Shown in pieces: positions 1 through 11,178 of a stretch of 64,000 nucleotides of DNA. The first letter of the stretch is position 1, and every line of letters starts with the position of its first letter. Both the position numbers and the translations under genes were made by a program. Below the pieces are notes generated by a model. It did not search any database. It saw only the letters and a program-made list of their open reading frames with translations, and was not told where the DNA came from. Source of the DNA: Halomonas almeriensis (GTDB lineage Bacteria > Pseudomonadota > Gammaproteobacteria > Pseudomonadales > Halomonadaceae); NCBI RefSeq assembly GCF_030409235.1, contig NZ_JAUFPO010000006.1, positions 186,001-250,000 of the forward strand, given 5' to 3'.

Positions 1-410
1 TGGAGGCCCTGCGCCTGCACCTGCCCGACCAGGGTAAACTGTGGTGCCTGTTCGGCTGTGGCGGTGATCGCGATCCGGGGAAACGCCCCCTCATGGCCGC
101 TGCCGTAGAGCGTCACGCCGACATTGCCGTGGTGACCGATGACAACCCGCGCAGCGAGTCGCCGGCCGCGATACGCGAACAGATTCTGGCCGGCCTGAGC
201 GAGACAACCCGGTCCCGTGCCCAGGTTCACGAAGGGCGAGCAGCAGCCATTCGCGCGGTGATTCAATCGGCCGATGCCGACGACGTCATCCTGATCGCCG
301 GCAAGGGCCATGAGACCTATCAGGAAGTCGCTGGCGTGCGTCACCCCTTTTCCGACGGGCAGGAAGCGCATACTGCCCTGAACGCACGCTACAGGGATGC
401 CTCCTCATGA
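1..410 (+). CDS. murE: UDP-MurNAc-tripeptide synthetase MurE (3' part only)
   Basis: C-terminal 135 residues of MurE, the cytoplasmic Mur ligase that adds meso-diaminopimelate to UDP-MurNAc-L-Ala-D-Glu. The open frame is already in phase at base 3 and runs to the TGA at 408-410; the start lies outside the window. Family hallmarks are the stretch [17 protein letters not shown], the DDNPRSE motif (DNPR is the meso-DAP recognition signature, as opposed to lysine-adding enzymes) and the terminal GKGHETYQ segment. The stop overlaps the murF start by 4 bp, so the two are translationally coupled in the dcw cluster. The identification is secure; only the truncation by the window edge limits it. Confidence 0.96.
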   Translation, partial: EALRLHLPDQGKLWCLFGCGGDRDPGKRPLMAAAVERHADIAVVTDDNPRSESPAAIREQILAGLSETTRSRAQVHEGRAAAIRAVIQSADADDVILIAGKGHETYQEVAGVRHPFSDGQEAHTALNARYRDASS

Positions 411-1774
411 CACACGCCGGCCTGCAGCGCCTCAGCGATGTGACCCGGGCACTCGGCGTCGAGGCCCCGGGCCATGACGTCCCTATCAGCACCATTACCA
501 CCGACACACGCCAGCTCGCGCCGGGGGCTCTGTTCGTGGCGCTGGTCGGGGACCGCTTCGATGCCCATCGGTTCCTGGCCGAGGCCCGGGAGGCCGACGC
601 TGTGGCGGCGCTGGTGGAGTCCCGCCAGGACGACCCGCTGCCGCAGGTGGAGGTCGCCGATACGCGTCTGGCGCTGGGGCTTTTGGGTCGTGCGCGGCGC
701 CGAGCCTGGGGCGGACCGCTGGCAGCGGTCACCGGCAACAGCGGCAAGACGACCGTCAAGCAGATGCTCGCCGGCATCCTCTCGCGCCGCGGTGATACCC
801 TGGCCACGCATGGCAATCTCAATAATGACTTTGGCGCCCCTCTGACGCTGCTCGAACTGAGCGCGCAACACCAGCAGGCCGTGGTGGAGCTCGGTGCCAA
901 CCATCTGGGCGAGATCGCCTGGACCACCTCCCTGGCGCTGCCCGATGTGGCCGTCATCACCAACGTGACGGGCGCGCATGTCGGTGAATTCGGCGGCATG
1001 GGGCGCATTGCCCAGGCCAAGGGCGAGATCCTATCCGGCCTGTCGGCCACGGGGGTCGCCGTGCTCAACCGGGACGATCGGTATTATCCCTTCTGGGCGA
1101 GCCAGGCGGTGCCCCGCGAAGTGGTCGATTACGGTCTGCACGGCGAGGGCCGCTTGCAGGCCAGGGCACTGGTCGCCGATCAGCTGGGGCGCTATGCTTT
1201 TACGCTGTGTTTCGAGGGCCGGGAGCTGGGTCGTCTCCAACTGCCGCTGATTGGACGTCATAATGTCTCTAATGCCCTGGCGGCGGCGGGGGCGGCCCTG
1301 GCTCTGGAAACCGAGCCGGCGGATGTGCTGGCGGGCCTGGCCGAGGTTGGGGCGGTCGCCGGGCGCATGGGCATCGTGGCCGGCCGCAACGGTGCCTGCT
1401 TGCTGGATGATACGTATAATGCCAACCCCGGTGCCGTGAAGGCGGCACTGGAGGCGCTGGTCGCGCTGCCGGCCCCCCGATGGTGCCTGCTGGGGGCCAT
1501 GGGCGAGCTGGGCGATGCGGCGGCGGACTGGCATGCCGAGATCGGACGCCATGCCCGAGCGCTCGGCATCGATTTTCTCGGTACCCTGGGTGAGGCGGCA
1601 CAGCCGGCCAGCCAGGCCTTCGGTGAAGGCGGGTACCATTTTCATGATAGAGAGGCGTTGACGCGCCATGTTCTCCACCATCTGCCGCCTTCGGCCAGTG
1701 TTCTGGTCAAAGGGTCGCGAAGCGCCGGCATGGAGCATGTGGTGGCGGCGCTGCGCTCGGATGCATCAAGGTAA
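407..1774 (+). CDS. murF: UDP-MurNAc-tripeptide--D-Ala-D-Ala ligase MurF
   Basis: 455-residue Mur ligase that adds the D-Ala-D-Ala dipeptide to complete UDP-MurNAc-pentapeptide in the cytoplasm. The ATP-binding loop TGNSGKTT lies near residues 109-116, the central ligase domain carries [12 protein letters not shown] and [10 protein letters not shown], and the C-terminal domain carries DDTYNANP, a MurF hallmark. Length is normal for the family. The ATG at 407 overlaps the murE TGA (ATGA). An 8-bp gap separates it from mraY, consistent with one operon. The dipeptide substrate is supplied by Ddl, encoded further down the same cluster. Confidence 0.97.
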   Translation: MTHAGLQRLSDVTRALGVEAPGHDVPISTITTDTRQLAPGALFVALVGDRFDAHRFLAEAREADAVAALVESRQDDPLPQVEVADTRLALGLLGRARRRAWGGPLAAVTGNSGKTTVKQMLAGILSRRGDTLATHGNLNNDFGAPLTLLELSAQHQQAVVELGANHLGEIAWTTSLALPDVAVITNVTGAHVGEFGGMGRIAQAKGEILSGLSATGVAVLNRDDRYYPFWASQAVPREVVDYGLHGEGRLQARALVADQLGRYAFTLCFEGRELGRLQLPLIGRHNVSNALAAAGAALALETEPADVLAGLAEVGAVAGRMGIVAGRNGACLLDDTYNANPGAVKAALEALVALPAPRWCLLGAMGELGDAAADWHAEIGRHARALGIDFLGTLGEAAQPASQAFGEGGYHFHDREALTRHVLHHLPPSASVLVKGSRSAGMEHVVAALRSDASR

Positions 1775-1782
1775 CGCATTAC

Positions 1783-2865
1783 ATGCTGCTTTTTCTGGCT
1801 GATTTCCTGGCGCAATTTCAGAGCGCCTTCAATGTCTTCAACTACCTCACCCTGAGGATGATTCTCGGTACGCTGACCGCGCTGGTGCTGTGCCTGTGGC
1901 TGGGGCCCCTGGTCATACGCCGTCTCGTGGAGCGCCAGATCGGTCAGGCGGTTCGCGATGATGGGCCGCAATCGCACCTCTCCAAGGCGGGCACGCCGAC
2001 CATGGGCGGCGCCATGATTCTCATCGCGATTGCCATCAGCACCCTGTTGTGGGCGGATCTGACCAATCATTACGTCTGGGTGGTGCTGGCGGTGACGCTG
2101 GGCTTCGGTGCCATTGGCTGGGTGGATGATTTTCGCAAGGTCGTGGAAAAGAATCCCCGCGGCCTGCCGGCACGCTGGAAATATTTCTGGCAGTCGGTAA
2201 TCGGCCTGAGCGCTGCGGTGATCCTTTACGTGACCGCGGCATCCAGCGTCGAAACCAGCCTGATACTGCCGTTGTTCAAGGAATTCGTGCTGCCCCTGGG
2301 GGTTTTCTACATCGTCCTCACCTACCTGGTGATTGTCGGCAGTTCCAATGCCGTCAACCTGACCGACGGCCTGGATGGCCTGGCCATCATGCCGACCGTG
2401 CTGGTGGCGATGGGCCTGGCGGTCTTTGCGTATGCCAGCGGCAATGTGGTGTTTGCCGAGTATCTGCAGATTCCGATGATCCCCGGTGCCGGCGAGCTGG
2501 CCGTGTTCTGTGCCACCATCGCCGGTGCCGGTCTGGGCTTTCTGTGGTTCAACACCTATCCGGCCCAGGTCTTCATGGGTGATGTCGGCGCCCTGGCCCT
2601 GGGGGCCGCACTCGGTGTGGTGGCGGTCATCGTGCGCCAGGAAATCGTGCTGTTCATCATGGGCGGTATCTTCGTGCTGGAGACGGTTTCGGTGATCCTG
2701 CAGGTGATGTCCTACAAGGTGACCGGGCGGCGCATCTTTCGCATGGCCCCCCTGCATCATCATTACGAGCTCAAGGGCTGGCCGGAACCGCGGGTCATCG
2801 TCCGCTTCTGGATCATCACTGTGGTGCTGGTGCTGCTCGGCCTGGCCACCCTGAAGATTCGTTGA
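1783..2865 (+). CDS. mraY: Phospho-MurNAc-pentapeptide transferase MraY
   Basis: 360-residue polytopic inner-membrane enzyme that transfers phospho-MurNAc-pentapeptide to undecaprenyl phosphate, giving lipid I. Visible signatures are the Asp pair in VDDFRK (residues 115-116), NLTDGLDGL (192-200), FMGDVGA (264-270) and the HHH motif in PLHHHYE (325-327), which together form the Mg2+/substrate site. About ten hydrophobic helices are apparent and length matches the E. coli protein. It lies in the usual murF-mraY-murD order and is probably co-transcribed. Confidence 0.98.
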   Translation: MLLFLADFLAQFQSAFNVFNYLTLRMILGTLTALVLCLWLGPLVIRRLVERQIGQAVRDDGPQSHLSKAGTPTMGGAMILIAIAISTLLWADLTNHYVWVVLAVTLGFGAIGWVDDFRKVVEKNPRGLPARWKYFWQSVIGLSAAVILYVTAASSVETSLILPLFKEFVLPLGVFYIVLTYLVIVGSSNAVNLTDGLDGLAIMPTVLVAMGLAVFAYASGNVVFAEYLQIPMIPGAGELAVFCATIAGAGLGFLWFNTYPAQVFMGDVGALALGAALGVVAVIVRQEIVLFIMGGIFVLETVSVILQVMSYKVTGRRIFRMAPLHHHYELKGWPEPRVIVRFWIITVVLVLLGLATLKIR

Positions 2866-2905
2866 GGCTCGTCGAGAGAGCTGTCGATCACGCGAGGAGC
2901 CGTTG

Positions 2906-4285
2906 ATGGTCAAGGTGCCCGAAGGAGTCACGCTGGTGGTCGGGTTGGGGGTCTCGGGACGCGCCATCTGCCGCCACCTTGAGGGCCTAGGGCTTGCCTT
3001 CATGGTGGCCGACACACGTGACGCGCCGCCCGGTCTGGCCGCCTTTCGCGCGGCGCACCCCGACATCGAGGTGTATTGTGGCGCGCTGGCCGGCCTCGAC
3101 ATGGCGGAGGCACGGCAAATCGTGGTCAGTCCCGGGGTGGACCCCTATCAGCCCGAGCTGGCGGTGCTGGCCGAGCGCCCCGGGCCATGCGGCGAACCGC
3201 TGGTCGTCGGCGAAATGGCGCTTTTTACCCGGGCCTGCAAGGCGCCCGTGGCAGCGATCACCGGGTCCAATGCCAAGTCGACCGTGACGACCCTGCTGGG
3301 AGAGATGGCCCAGGCTGCCGGCCGTCGGGTGGCCGTGGGCGGAAACCTGGGGACGCCGGCGCTGGACCTGCTGGCCGAACAGCCGGACGCCGACCTCTAC
3401 GTCCTGGAACTTTCCAGCTTTCAGCTCGAGACGACGCCCAGCCTGGGAGCGACCACCGCCGCCTTTCTCAATCTTTCCGAGGATCATCTCGACCGGCATG
3501 GCAACATGGAGGGCTACCGTCGCGCCAAGCAGGCCATCTTCCGTGGTGCGCAGCATGCGATCGTCAATGCCGAGCAGGTTGCTACCTGGCCGGATGCAGC
3601 ACTTCCCGCGCTCGAGCGCTTTACCACCTCGGCGCCACAGCCGGGCGAATGGGGAATACGGCCGGGCGAGGATGGACACACCTGGCTGATGCATGGCGAT
3701 GTGGCGCTGCTACCTACCGGGGCCATGCGGCTCCAGGGACGACACCACCAGGCCAATGCCCTGGCCACCCTGGCCATGGGGCAGCGCCTCGGCCTGCCGA
3801 TGCCGGACATGCTCCGGGTGGTGGAGCGGTTTGCCGGACTCGCGCATCGCGGCGAATGGGTTGCCGATATCCGGGGAGTGCGCTGGATCAATGACTCCAA
3901 GGGCACCAATGTCGGCGCCACGCTGGCGGCTATTGCCGGCATCGGCCCGACCCTTGAAGGACGCTTGCTGCTGCTCGCCGGCGGTGACGGCAAGGGCGCG
4001 GACTTCTCGCCGCTGGCGTCACCGCTCGCGCAATATGGTCGCCGGGCCATTGTGTTCGGTCAGGATGCCGAGCGGCTGGAAGATGCGCTGAAAGGGGCCT
4101 TGACGACCCACCGGGTGAAGGACCTGCAAGACGCCATGGAAGAAGCCTTCGAACAGGCGCGTCCGGGCGACTGCGTGCTGCTGTCACCGGCGTGTGCCAG
4201 TCTCGATCAATTCACCGATTACCAGGCACGTGGCGAGGCCTTCCGCCAGACCGTCAGGCAGTGGATAAGCAAGGAGACACCATGA
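2906..4285 (+). CDS. murD: UDP-MurNAc-L-alanine--D-glutamate ligase MurD
   Basis: 459-residue Mur ligase adding D-Glu to UDP-MurNAc-L-Ala. An N-terminal Rossmann segment (VVGLGVSGR) is followed by the ATP loop ITGSNAKST near residue 119, where Ala replaces the usual Gly before Lys-Ser; from memory pseudomonad MurD proteins have the same variant, so it is probably functional. WINDSKGTN and the LLLAGGDGKG segment complete the fold. The ATG at 2906 is preferred over an adjacent in-frame TTG at 2903 because the GAGGAG at 2894-2899 is well spaced from it. The stop overlaps ftsW by 4 bp. Confidence 0.96.
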   Translation: MVKVPEGVTLVVGLGVSGRAICRHLEGLGLAFMVADTRDAPPGLAAFRAAHPDIEVYCGALAGLDMAEARQIVVSPGVDPYQPELAVLAERPGPCGEPLVVGEMALFTRACKAPVAAITGSNAKSTVTTLLGEMAQAAGRRVAVGGNLGTPALDLLAEQPDADLYVLELSSFQLETTPSLGATTAAFLNLSEDHLDRHGNMEGYRRAKQAIFRGAQHAIVNAEQVATWPDAALPALERFTTSAPQPGEWGIRPGEDGHTWLMHGDVALLPTGAMRLQGRHHQANALATLAMGQRLGLPMPDMLRVVERFAGLAHRGEWVADIRGVRWINDSKGTNVGATLAAIAGIGPTLEGRLLLLAGGDGKGADFSPLASPLAQYGRRAIVFGQDAERLEDALKGALTTHRVKDLQDAMEEAFEQARPGDCVLLSPACASLDQFTDYQARGEAFRQTVRQWISKETP

Positions 4286-5475
4286 ACCGCTTCGCTCGCC
4301 TGCGTGAGCAGCTGTCCACGCGAGATCATGCTTTCGATGGCTGGCTCGTGGTGGCCGCGCTGTCGCTGATGTTGGTCGGCTGGGTGATGGTGACCTCGGC
4401 TTCCACCGAAGTGGCCACCAGTCTGACCGGCAATCCCTGGTACTTCAGCATCCGCCACGGGGTCTTCCTGTTGATATCCATGGTCTTTGCCCTGGGCGTG
4501 ATGCGGGTGCCCCTGGCCTGGTGGAAGGCCAACGGGCCCTTGCTGTTGCTGGTGGGCATGGTGCTGCTGGTCCTGGTGCTGCTGGTCGGGCGGGAGGTCA
4601 ACGGCAGCAAGCGCTGGCTCTCGGTGCCCGGCGTACCCATCAATGTCCAGGCCTCGGAAATCGCCAAACTCTGCCTGATCGTCTATCTGGCCGGCTATCT
4701 GGAAAAGTTCCTGCCCCAGGTGCGCCGCCAATGGGGCGCCTTCCTGCGTCCGCTGGCGGTCATGGGGGTGATTGGCTGCCTGTTGATTCTCGAGCCGGAC
4801 TATGGCGCCGTGGTGGTCATGACGGGCTGTGTCATGGGCATGCTGCTGATGGCCGGGGCCCCCTGGGGGCGCTTCATTCTGTTGCTCGTGCTGGTGGGGG
4901 TCATGGGCGGACTGCTGGCCGTCGCCGAGCCGTACCGCATGGCGCGCCTGACCAGCTTCATCGACCCTTGGGCGGATCAGTTTGCCAGCGGTTATCAGCT
5001 GACCCAGGCGCTGATTGCGTTCGGGCGTGGTGAGTGGTTCGGGACTGGCCTGGGCAACAGTGTCCAGAAGCTGTTCTACCTTCCCGAGGCGCATACAGAT
5101 TTCGTCTTTGCCGTGCTGGCCGAGGAGCTGGGCATGGTCGGTGCCATTGCGGTGATCGGGCTCTTTGCCCTGCTGGTATGGCGGGCCATGGCCGTGGGGC
5201 GGCGGGCCGAGCTGGCGAAGCGGCCCTTTGCGGCCTATCTGTGCTACGGCATCGCGCTGGTGATCGGTGCCCAGGCCTTCATCAATATCGCGGTGAGCAG
5301 CGGCATGATGCCGACCAAGGGGCTGACCCTGCCATTGCTCAGTTATGGCGGGTCGAGTCTGGTCATCAGTGCCGCCATGATCGGCATGCTGTTGCGTGCC
5401 GACATCGAGACGCGTCACCTTCAGCGCCGTCAGCAGCCCACGGCGCCGCATCAGGGCAGGGAGGCCCGAGCATGA
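4282..5475 (+). CDS. ftsW: Septal peptidoglycan glycosyltransferase FtsW (SEDS family)
   Basis: 397-residue SEDS-family membrane protein that polymerises septal glycan strands from lipid II in the divisome together with FtsI. Ten hydrophobic segments are visible. Family motifs include the region around EAHTDFVFAVLAEELG, whose Asp is the catalytic residue in SEDS enzymes, and PTKGLTLPLLSYGGSS near the C terminus. The ATG at 4282 overlaps the murD stop and follows AAGGAG at 4271-4276; the open frame extends upstream inside murD, but family similarity begins here. The stop overlaps murG by 4 bp. Confidence 0.97.
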   Translation: MNRFARLREQLSTRDHAFDGWLVVAALSLMLVGWVMVTSASTEVATSLTGNPWYFSIRHGVFLLISMVFALGVMRVPLAWWKANGPLLLLVGMVLLVLVLLVGREVNGSKRWLSVPGVPINVQASEIAKLCLIVYLAGYLEKFLPQVRRQWGAFLRPLAVMGVIGCLLILEPDYGAVVVMTGCVMGMLLMAGAPWGRFILLLVLVGVMGGLLAVAEPYRMARLTSFIDPWADQFASGYQLTQALIAFGRGEWFGTGLGNSVQKLFYLPEAHTDFVFAVLAEELGMVGAIAVIGLFALLVWRAMAVGRRAELAKRPFAAYLCYGIALVIGAQAFINIAVSSGMMPTKGLTLPLLSYGGSSLVISAAMIGMLLRADIETRHLQRRQQPTAPHQGREARA

Positions 5476-6557
5476 CAACAGCCCCACAGCGACGAGTCCT
5501 GATCATGGCCGGCGGCACGGGAGGGCATGTCATCCCGGCCCTGTCACTGGCACGAGCCCTGACCGAGCGCGGCGTCGAGGTTCAGTGGCTGGGCAGCCCG
5601 CGCGGCATCGAGAACCAACTGGTACCCGACGCCGGACTTGTGCTGCATCGCATTGCGGTCAGCGGCCTGCGCGGCAATGGCCTCACGGGCTGGCTCGCTG
5701 CGCCCTGGCGACTGGCGAAGGCCGTGCTGCAGGCGCGGCGTGTGGTCCGCGAATTCGACCCCCAACTGGTGGTGGGCCTCGGCGGCTTTGCCAGCGGCCC
5801 CGGCGGGCTAGCCGCCTGGCTGATGCGCCGGCCCCTGGTGATCCATGAACAGAATGCCGTGGCCGGGCTGACCAACCGGGTGCTGTCGCGTCTCGCCCGG
5901 CGGACCTTCGCGGCCTTCCCGCAGGCCTTTCCCGGCCGTGGCGAGGTGGTCGGCAATCCGGTTCGCGCCGAAATCGCCGCGCTCGGCGAGCAGCCGCGTG
6001 CTGCGGACAGCATGCGTCAGCGGCCACTGCGCTTGCTGGTGGTCGGCGGTTCCCTGGGGGCTCAGGCCCTCAATCAGCGTCTGCCTGAAGCCCTGGCGGG
6101 GCTGGCGCCCGAGCAGCGCCCCGAGGTGTGTCACCAGGCAGGCCGAGACAAGGACCAGGCGACCCGAGAAGGCTATGCCCGGCATGGCCTGGAGGCGCAC
6201 GTGTCCGCTTTCATCGATGACATGGCTGGTGCCTATGACTGGGCCGACCTGGTGGTCTGCCGCGCCGGTGCCCTGACGGTAGCCGAGCTGGCGGCGGCCG
6301 CCAAGCCGGCGCTGTTCGTGCCTTTTCCCCATGCCGTGGACGACCATCAGACGGCCAATGCAGCGGCGCTGGTGGAGGAAGGGGCCGCCTCGCTGATAGC
6401 CCAGGACGCCATGAGCGCGGCGGCGTTGACCGAGCGATTGGCAACGTTGCTGGATCCCGATTCATTGGCCGCTATGGCCGTTCAGGCACGGCGCTGTGCG
6501 CGTCTCGATGCCATGGAGCGGCTGGCGGCAGGTTGCATGGAGACAGGTTTTGAGTGA
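5472..6557 (+). CDS. murG: Lipid II synthase MurG (N-acetylglucosaminyltransferase)
   Basis: 361-residue GT-B glycosyltransferase acting at the inner face of the cytoplasmic membrane; it adds GlcNAc to lipid I to give lipid II. The N-terminal glycine-rich loop is MAGGTGGH (residues 12-19), followed by [21 protein letters not shown] and, in the C-terminal domain, the second G-loop GGSLGAQ and the UDP-GlcNAc-binding [11 protein letters not shown]. The start is set by the ATGA overlap with ftsW; the same frame is open upstream but that part has no similarity to MurG. Confidence 0.97.
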   Translation: MTTAPQRRVLIMAGGTGGHVIPALSLARALTERGVEVQWLGSPRGIENQLVPDAGLVLHRIAVSGLRGNGLTGWLAAPWRLAKAVLQARRVVREFDPQLVVGLGGFASGPGGLAAWLMRRPLVIHEQNAVAGLTNRVLSRLARRTFAAFPQAFPGRGEVVGNPVRAEIAALGEQPRAADSMRQRPLRLLVVGGSLGAQALNQRLPEALAGLAPEQRPEVCHQAGRDKDQATREGYARHGLEAHVSAFIDDMAGAYDWADLVVCRAGALTVAELAAAAKPALFVPFPHAVDDHQTANAAALVEEGAASLIAQDAMSAAALTERLATLLDPDSLAAMAVQARRCARLDAMERLAAGCMETGFE

Positions 6558-6612
6558 TCTCAGTCAGCAAGCGGTGAATGGTCCGGCTCACCCGCCTCGC
6601 CGAGGGCGCGGC

Positions 6613-8031
6613 ATGGGGATGCGGCGGATCCGGCGGATTCATTTCGTCGGCATCGGCGGGGCCGGCATGTGCGGTATTGCCGAGGTGTTGGCCAACGAGG
6701 GCTATGTGGTCAGCGGTAGTGACCTCAAGGTGTCACCGGTGGTCGAGCATCTTCGCCAGTGCGGTATCGAGGTGGCCATTGGCCATGACGCGGCCAACAT
6801 GCAGGATGCCGATGTCGTCGTGGTCTCAACGGCCGTCGACGAGACCAATCCGGAAATCCGCTGGGCCCACGAACATCGCGTGCCGGTGGTGCGGCGTGCC
6901 GAGATGCTGGCCGAGCTGATGCGTTTCCGCCATGGCATCGCCGTGGCCGGCACACACGGCAAGACCACCACCACCAGCCTGACAGCGACCCTGCTGGGGG
7001 AGGGCGGCATGGATCCGACCTTCGTCATCGGAGGGCGCCTGACCAGTGCCGGGGTCAATGCGCGCCTCGGCGAGGGCGAGTACCTGGTCGCCGAGGCCGA
7101 CGAATCGGATGCGTCCTTTCTGCACCTGCAGCCCCTGCTGGCCATTGTCACCAATATCGATGCCGACCACATGGCCACCTATGGGGGGGACTTCGAGCGT
7201 CTCAAGGCCACCTTTGTCGAGTTTCTGCATAATCTGCCGTTCTATGGTCTGGCGGTGCTCTGCATCGATGATGCCAATGTGCGAGGGCTCATCGAGCGCC
7301 TCAATCGCCAGTTTGTCACCTATGGCTTCAGCGAGGATGCCGACTACCGGCTCGAGGACTTCGTTCAGGATGCCGGGGAAGTCCGTTTCCGTGTACGCCG
7401 GCCAGCCGGTCAGGCGCCTCTGGCTGTGTGCCTGGCCATGCCCGGCGAACACAATGCGCTCAATGCCCTGGCGGCCATTGCCGTGGCCAGCGATGCCGGT
7501 GTCGCTGACGAGGCGATTCTGCACGGCCTGGCCAGTTTCGCCGGTGTCGGCCGGCGCTTCCAGGTACATGGCCATTTTCCGGCGCCGCAGGGCGGCGGTG
7601 AGGTCATGCTGGTGGACGATTACGGCCATCATCCCAGGGAAGTGGAAATGGTCATCAAGGCCGTTCGCGATGGCTGGCCTCAGCGTCGCCTGGTGATGGT
7701 CTATCAGCCGCATCGCTATTCGCGGACCCGTGAGCTCTACGAGGATTTTGTCCGGGTCCTGGCCGGTGTTGACACCCTGCTGCTGCTGGATGTCTACAGT
7801 GCCGGTGAATCCCCTCTCCCCGGGGCCGATGGGCGAACCCTGGCTGGCTCGATTCGTCAGCGTGGCGATGTCGATCCCATCTTTGTGCAGGACAAGGCCG
7901 AGCTGCCGGATCTGTTGAGCAAGCTGTTGCGTCCCGGTGATATCCTGATCACCCAGGGCGCCGGAGATGTGGGCGGTATCGCACAGCAGCTCTGTGACGC
8001 GCGGCTAATGCTTGATGAGGTAACCTTATGA
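6613..8031 (+). CDS. murC: UDP-N-acetylmuramate--L-alanine ligase MurC
   Basis: First Mur ligase of the pathway, adding L-Ala to UDP-MurNAc; 472 residues from the ATG used here. The N terminus has the dinucleotide-like loop [16 protein letters not shown], then the ATP loop [11 protein letters not shown] (about residues 111-120), DADESDASF and the NHHP-like GHHPREV. The start is uncertain. ATG 6613 follows GAGGG at 6602-6606, but an in-frame TTG at 6550 has a GGAGACAGG upstream and would overlap murG, and a GTG lies at 6574. Homologues carry variable N-terminal extensions, so up to about 20 more residues are possible. The stop overlaps ddl. Confidence 0.95.
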   Translation: MGMRRIRRIHFVGIGGAGMCGIAEVLANEGYVVSGSDLKVSPVVEHLRQCGIEVAIGHDAANMQDADVVVVSTAVDETNPEIRWAHEHRVPVVRRAEMLAELMRFRHGIAVAGTHGKTTTTSLTATLLGEGGMDPTFVIGGRLTSAGVNARLGEGEYLVAEADESDASFLHLQPLLAIVTNIDADHMATYGGDFERLKATFVEFLHNLPFYGLAVLCIDDANVRGLIERLNRQFVTYGFSEDADYRLEDFVQDAGEVRFRVRRPAGQAPLAVCLAMPGEHNALNALAAIAVASDAGVADEAILHGLASFAGVGRRFQVHGHFPAPQGGGEVMLVDDYGHHPREVEMVIKAVRDGWPQRRLVMVYQPHRYSRTRELYEDFVRVLAGVDTLLLLDVYSAGESPLPGADGRTLAGSIRQRGDVDPIFVQDKAELPDLLSKLLRPGDILITQGAGDVGGIAQQLCDARLMLDEVTL

Positions 8032-8948
8032 CCATCGACCATGGACGGGTAGTGGTATTGAACGGCGGCGAGTCCGCCGAGCGGGAAGTCTCCCTGAAAA
8101 GCGGGGAGGCCGTGTGCGCGGCCCTCAAGCGTCAGGGGTTGGCGCCAATCGCCTTCGATCCGGCCGAGGGTGGCCTGGCCGGTCTGGAAGCCCTGGCCCC
8201 CGATCGCGTCTTTATCGCGCTGCATGGGCGTGGTGGCGAGGATGGCACCATGCAGGGCGCCCTCGAACTGCTGGGCATTCCCTACACGGGCAGTGGTGTC
8301 CTGGCCTCAGCGCTGGGCATGGACAAGCAGCGCACCAAGCTGGTCTGGCAGGCCATGGGGCTGCCCACCCCTGAATGCGTGATGCTCGAAGAGCATTCCG
8401 ACTGGGAAGAGGTCGCCGAGCGCCTGGGCCTGCCGCTGATTGTCAAGCCGGTCAATGAAGGCTCGACCCTGGGCATCACCATTGTCGAAAGCGCTGCGGA
8501 ACTGGCCGCTGCCTATCGTGATGCCGCCCGCTATGATGCCCGCGTGATGGCGGAGCGCTTCGTGCGGGGCGGCGAATATACGGTGTCGGTGCTGGGCAAC
8601 AGGGCCTTGCCGGCGATACGGGTCGAAGTGCCCAGTGGCTTCTACGACTATGAAGCCAAGTACCTGTCCAACGATACGCTCTACCATCTGCCCTGTGGCC
8701 TGACCGATGCCGAGGAGGCCGAGCTCGCCGATCTCTGCCTGCGGGCCTTCGAGGCCATCGGTGGCAAGGGATGGGGGCGTGTGGATGTCATGCGTGATGA
8801 CCAGGGCGGTTTCTGGCTGCTCGAGGTCAATACCATCCCGGGGATGACGGATCATAGCCTGGTGCCCCAGGCCGCCGCCTTTGCCGGGATCGACTTCGAC
8901 AGTCTGGTCATGCGCATTCTTGATACGGCCGACCGGTGTGGCGGATGA
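8028..8948 (+). CDS. ddl: D-alanine--D-alanine ligase
   Basis: 306-residue ATP-grasp ligase making the D-Ala-D-Ala dipeptide used by MurF. It begins with the substrate loop [15 protein letters not shown] and continues with [22 protein letters not shown] in the ATP-grasp fold, and the terminal metal/ATP segment [10 protein letters not shown]. Its place between murC and ftsQ matches the DdlB-type copy of other gammaproteobacteria. The start overlaps the murC stop (ATGA) and the stop overlaps ftsQ, so it is embedded in the dcw operon. Confidence 0.97.
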   Translation: MTIDHGRVVVLNGGESAEREVSLKSGEAVCAALKRQGLAPIAFDPAEGGLAGLEALAPDRVFIALHGRGGEDGTMQGALELLGIPYTGSGVLASALGMDKQRTKLVWQAMGLPTPECVMLEEHSDWEEVAERLGLPLIVKPVNEGSTLGITIVESAAELAAAYRDAARYDARVMAERFVRGGEYTVSVLGNRALPAIRVEVPSGFYDYEAKYLSNDTLYHLPCGLTDAEEAELADLCLRAFEAIGGKGWGRVDVMRDDQGGFWLLEVNTIPGMTDHSLVPQAAAFAGIDFDSLVMRILDTADRCGG

Positions 8949-9670
8949 CGCGCTCTTCTACCCTTGTAGGTGTTCTGCTGCTGGTGGTGCTGCTCGGGGC
9001 GGCCGGGCGTACCCTCTGGGTGTGGCTGGACCGCCCCATCGAGCGGGTGTCGATCAGCGGCGATTTGCGCCATGTCAGCGCTGAATACCTGCGCAACCAG
9101 CTGGCGCCCCTGGTTCAGGGGCAGAGCTGGCTGTCGGTGGATATCGATGCCATGCGCGATAATGCGCGTGACATTGGCTGGCTCAAGGAGGTGCGCATTC
9201 ACCGTGAATGGCCCGACGCCCTGCGTTTCGAGCTCGAAGAGCAGCGTCCCGTGGCACGCTGGAGTGATGGCCGCCTGCTCAACACCGAAGGCCAGCCGTT
9301 TCGCCACGAACCGGTGACGCCGCCGCAGGGGCTGCCGGACCTCTCCGGCCCTGCCGGAAGCGGCCCGGAGGTCCTGGCATACCACGATACCCTGGTGTCG
9401 CGGCTGGATGACGTCGGTCTAGGGGTCTACCAGCTTCGTCTGGAGGCTAGGGGCGCGTGGCGCCTGCAGCTGGACGATGGTATCTGGGTCATGTTGGGGC
9501 GCAGTCAGCGCGATGGCCGCCTGGGTCGATTCGAAGCCGCCTGGCAGCGAGAGCTGGGGCAGTGGGCGTCGCACATTCGCTACATCGACCTGCGTTACCC
9601 GAACGGTGTCTCGGTTGCCTGGCATGGCGAAACCGAACCGGTAGAAGACGCAGAGGCAGAAGAAGGCTAA
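8945..9670 (+). CDS. ftsQ: Cell division protein FtsQ
   Basis: 241-residue bitopic divisome protein. A short cytoplasmic N terminus is followed by one hydrophobic helix (about residues 5-25), a POTRA domain ([22 protein letters not shown] region) and a periplasmic beta domain ending in [13 protein letters not shown], typical of FtsQ. It links the early and late divisome through FtsB/FtsL, neither of which is in the window. The ATG at 8945 overlaps the ddl stop; an in-frame GTG at 8936 would add three residues. The C-terminal tail after the beta domain is short and acidic. Confidence 0.95.
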   Translation: MTRSSTLVGVLLLVVLLGAAGRTLWVWLDRPIERVSISGDLRHVSAEYLRNQLAPLVQGQSWLSVDIDAMRDNARDIGWLKEVRIHREWPDALRFELEEQRPVARWSDGRLLNTEGQPFRHEPVTPPQGLPDLSGPAGSGPEVLAYHDTLVSRLDDVGLGVYQLRLEARGAWRLQLDDGIWVMLGRSQRDGRLGRFEAAWQRELGQWASHIRYIDLRYPNGVSVAWHGETEPVEDAEAEEG

Positions 9671-9769
9671 GCGGTTTTTTTGAGTGCAAGTGACGTATGG
9701 CGTAGCCTGACGGTGTTCCTTTAGCGCGAAAATCGCCGTATCGTTAAAGATTGTTTTTTGCAAACGGGC

Positions 9770-9799
9770 TGGTGAAATACCCTGAGTTGTTCCTATAAT
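9770..9799 (+). promoter_or_regulatory. Possible sigma-70 promoter for ftsA
   Basis: A perfect TATAAT at 9794-9799 lies in the AT-rich 198-bp gap between ftsQ and ftsA, the largest gap in this cluster. The matching -35 is poor (TGGTGA-like at 9770-9775, 18-bp spacer), so this rests mainly on the -10. An internal ftsA promoter is common in dcw clusters. It would give a leader of about 60 nt. Confidence 0.45.
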
Positions 9800-9868
9800 T
9801 AGCCCAGTTTTTTCGTGGTAATCATGCATTCCCCCTAGCGGGTCAGGCTCGAGGAGTATTCCCGGCTC

Positions 9869-11158
9869 ATGGCAGGTCCTTCCAATGTGTCCAATATGGT
9901 TGTCGGGCTGGATATCGGAACGTCCAAGGTCGTCGCAATTGTGGGCCAGCCCACCGACGATGGCGGAATAGAGATTGCCGGTATTGGCTCACACCCCTCG
10001 CGCGGAATGAAGAAGGGTGTGGTCATCAATATCGAGTCCACCGTGCAATCGATTCAGCGTGCCGTGGAAGAAGCGGAGCTTATGGCCGGTTGCGATATTC
10101 ATTCCGTTTACGTCGGCATCGCCGGTAGCCATATCAGCTCCATGAATTCCGATGGTGTCGTGGCCATAAAGGAGCGTGAAGTCGCTTCGGCCGATATCGA
10201 CCGAGTCATCGATTCGGCGCGCGCCCGGGCAATATCTGAAGGGCAGCGCGTGCTGCACGTCCTGCCCCAGGAGTTTGCCATTGATACCCAGGGTGGCATT
10301 CGCGAGCCGCTTGGAATGTCGGGCGTTCGCCTCGAGGCACGGGTGCACCTTGTCACGGCGGCGCTTAATGCCGTCCAGAACATCGAAAAGTGCGTGCGCC
10401 GCTGTGGTCTCGATGTCGATGCCATCATTCTCGAGCAACTGGCCTCGAGTCATGCCGTGCTCACCGAAGATGAGCGCGAGCTGGGTGTCTGCGTGGTCGA
10501 TATCGGCGGTGGAACCACCGATATCGCCGTTTTCACCGAGGGCGCCATCCGTCATACGGCGGTGATTCCGATCGCCGGTGACCAGGTGACCAACGATATC
10601 GCCATGGCCTTGCGGACCCCCACGCAGCATGCCGAGGAAATCAAGGTCAAGTATGCCTGTGCGCTGACCCAGATGGCCTCCGGCGATGAGATGATAAAGG
10701 TGCCCAGCGTTGGCGACCGTGCCGCTCGCGATCTATCGCGGCAATCCCTCGCCGAGGTGGTCGAGCCGCGCTACGAGGAACTTTTCACGCTTGTACGTGA
10801 CGAATTGCGGCGAAGCGGTTACGAGGATCTGGTGGCAGCCGGCGTGGTACTAACGGGCGGAACCGCTCGCATGGAAGGCGTGGTCGAGCTGGCCGAGGAA
10901 ATCTTCCACATGCCGGTGCGCATCGCTTGCCCGCAGAATGTCCGTGGGCTGGCCGATGTGGTTCGCAACCCGATTTATTCGACTGGCGTCGGTTTGCTAC
11001 ATTACGCTTTAAACGAGAACCGCCAGGGAGTGGGGCAGCAAGAGCAGGATGGCGCTCTTCCGGCGCAAACGAGGCGCAATGATGTCTCCCGGCGTGGGCC
11101 AGAGGAAGGGTCCTCAGCGCTGGTTAAGCTCAAGAGCTGGTTCAAGGGAAATTTTTGA
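9869..11158 (+). CDS. ftsA: Cell division protein FtsA (actin-like membrane tether)
   Basis: 429-residue actin-fold ATPase that anchors FtsZ to the membrane and recruits later divisome proteins. The phosphate-1 motif [11 protein letters not shown] is near residues 11-21, phosphate-2 is [14 protein letters not shown], and the adenosine motif is [12 protein letters not shown]. The C terminus LKSWFKGNF is the amphipathic membrane-targeting helix expected for FtsA. A GAGGAG at 9851-9856 precedes the ATG with a rather long spacing. It sits 34 bp upstream of ftsZ with a hairpin between them. Confidence 0.98.
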   Translation: MAGPSNVSNMVVGLDIGTSKVVAIVGQPTDDGGIEIAGIGSHPSRGMKKGVVINIESTVQSIQRAVEEAELMAGCDIHSVYVGIAGSHISSMNSDGVVAIKEREVASADIDRVIDSARARAISEGQRVLHVLPQEFAIDTQGGIREPLGMSGVRLEARVHLVTAALNAVQNIEKCVRRCGLDVDAIILEQLASSHAVLTEDERELGVCVVDIGGGTTDIAVFTEGAIRHTAVIPIAGDQVTNDIAMALRTPTQHAEEIKVKYACALTQMASGDEMIKVPSVGDRAARDLSRQSLAEVVEPRYEELFTLVRDELRRSGYEDLVAAGVVLTGGTARMEGVVELAEEIFHMPVRIACPQNVRGLADVVRNPIYSTGVGLLHYALNENRQGVGQQEQDGALPAQTRRNDVSRRGPEEGSSALVKLKSWFKGNF

Positions 11159-11160
11159 CA

Positions 11161-11178
11161 GGGCCGCTTCAGCGGCCC
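11161..11178 (+). promoter_or_regulatory. Hairpin between ftsA and ftsZ abutting the ftsZ ribosome-binding site
   Basis: Perfect 7-bp GC stem (11161-11167 with 11172-11178) and a TTCA loop, starting 2 nt after the ftsA stop and ending directly at the AGGAGA ribosome-binding site (11179-11184) of ftsZ. There is no T-tract, so it is not a standard terminator. It could act as a translational or mRNA-processing element; the function is inferred only from position. Confidence 0.6.

Noticed and set aside
1642-3102. 486-codon minus-strand frame opposite murF-mraY-murD
   Set aside because: His/Gln-rich antisense of GC-rich genes with normal sense-strand codon bias.
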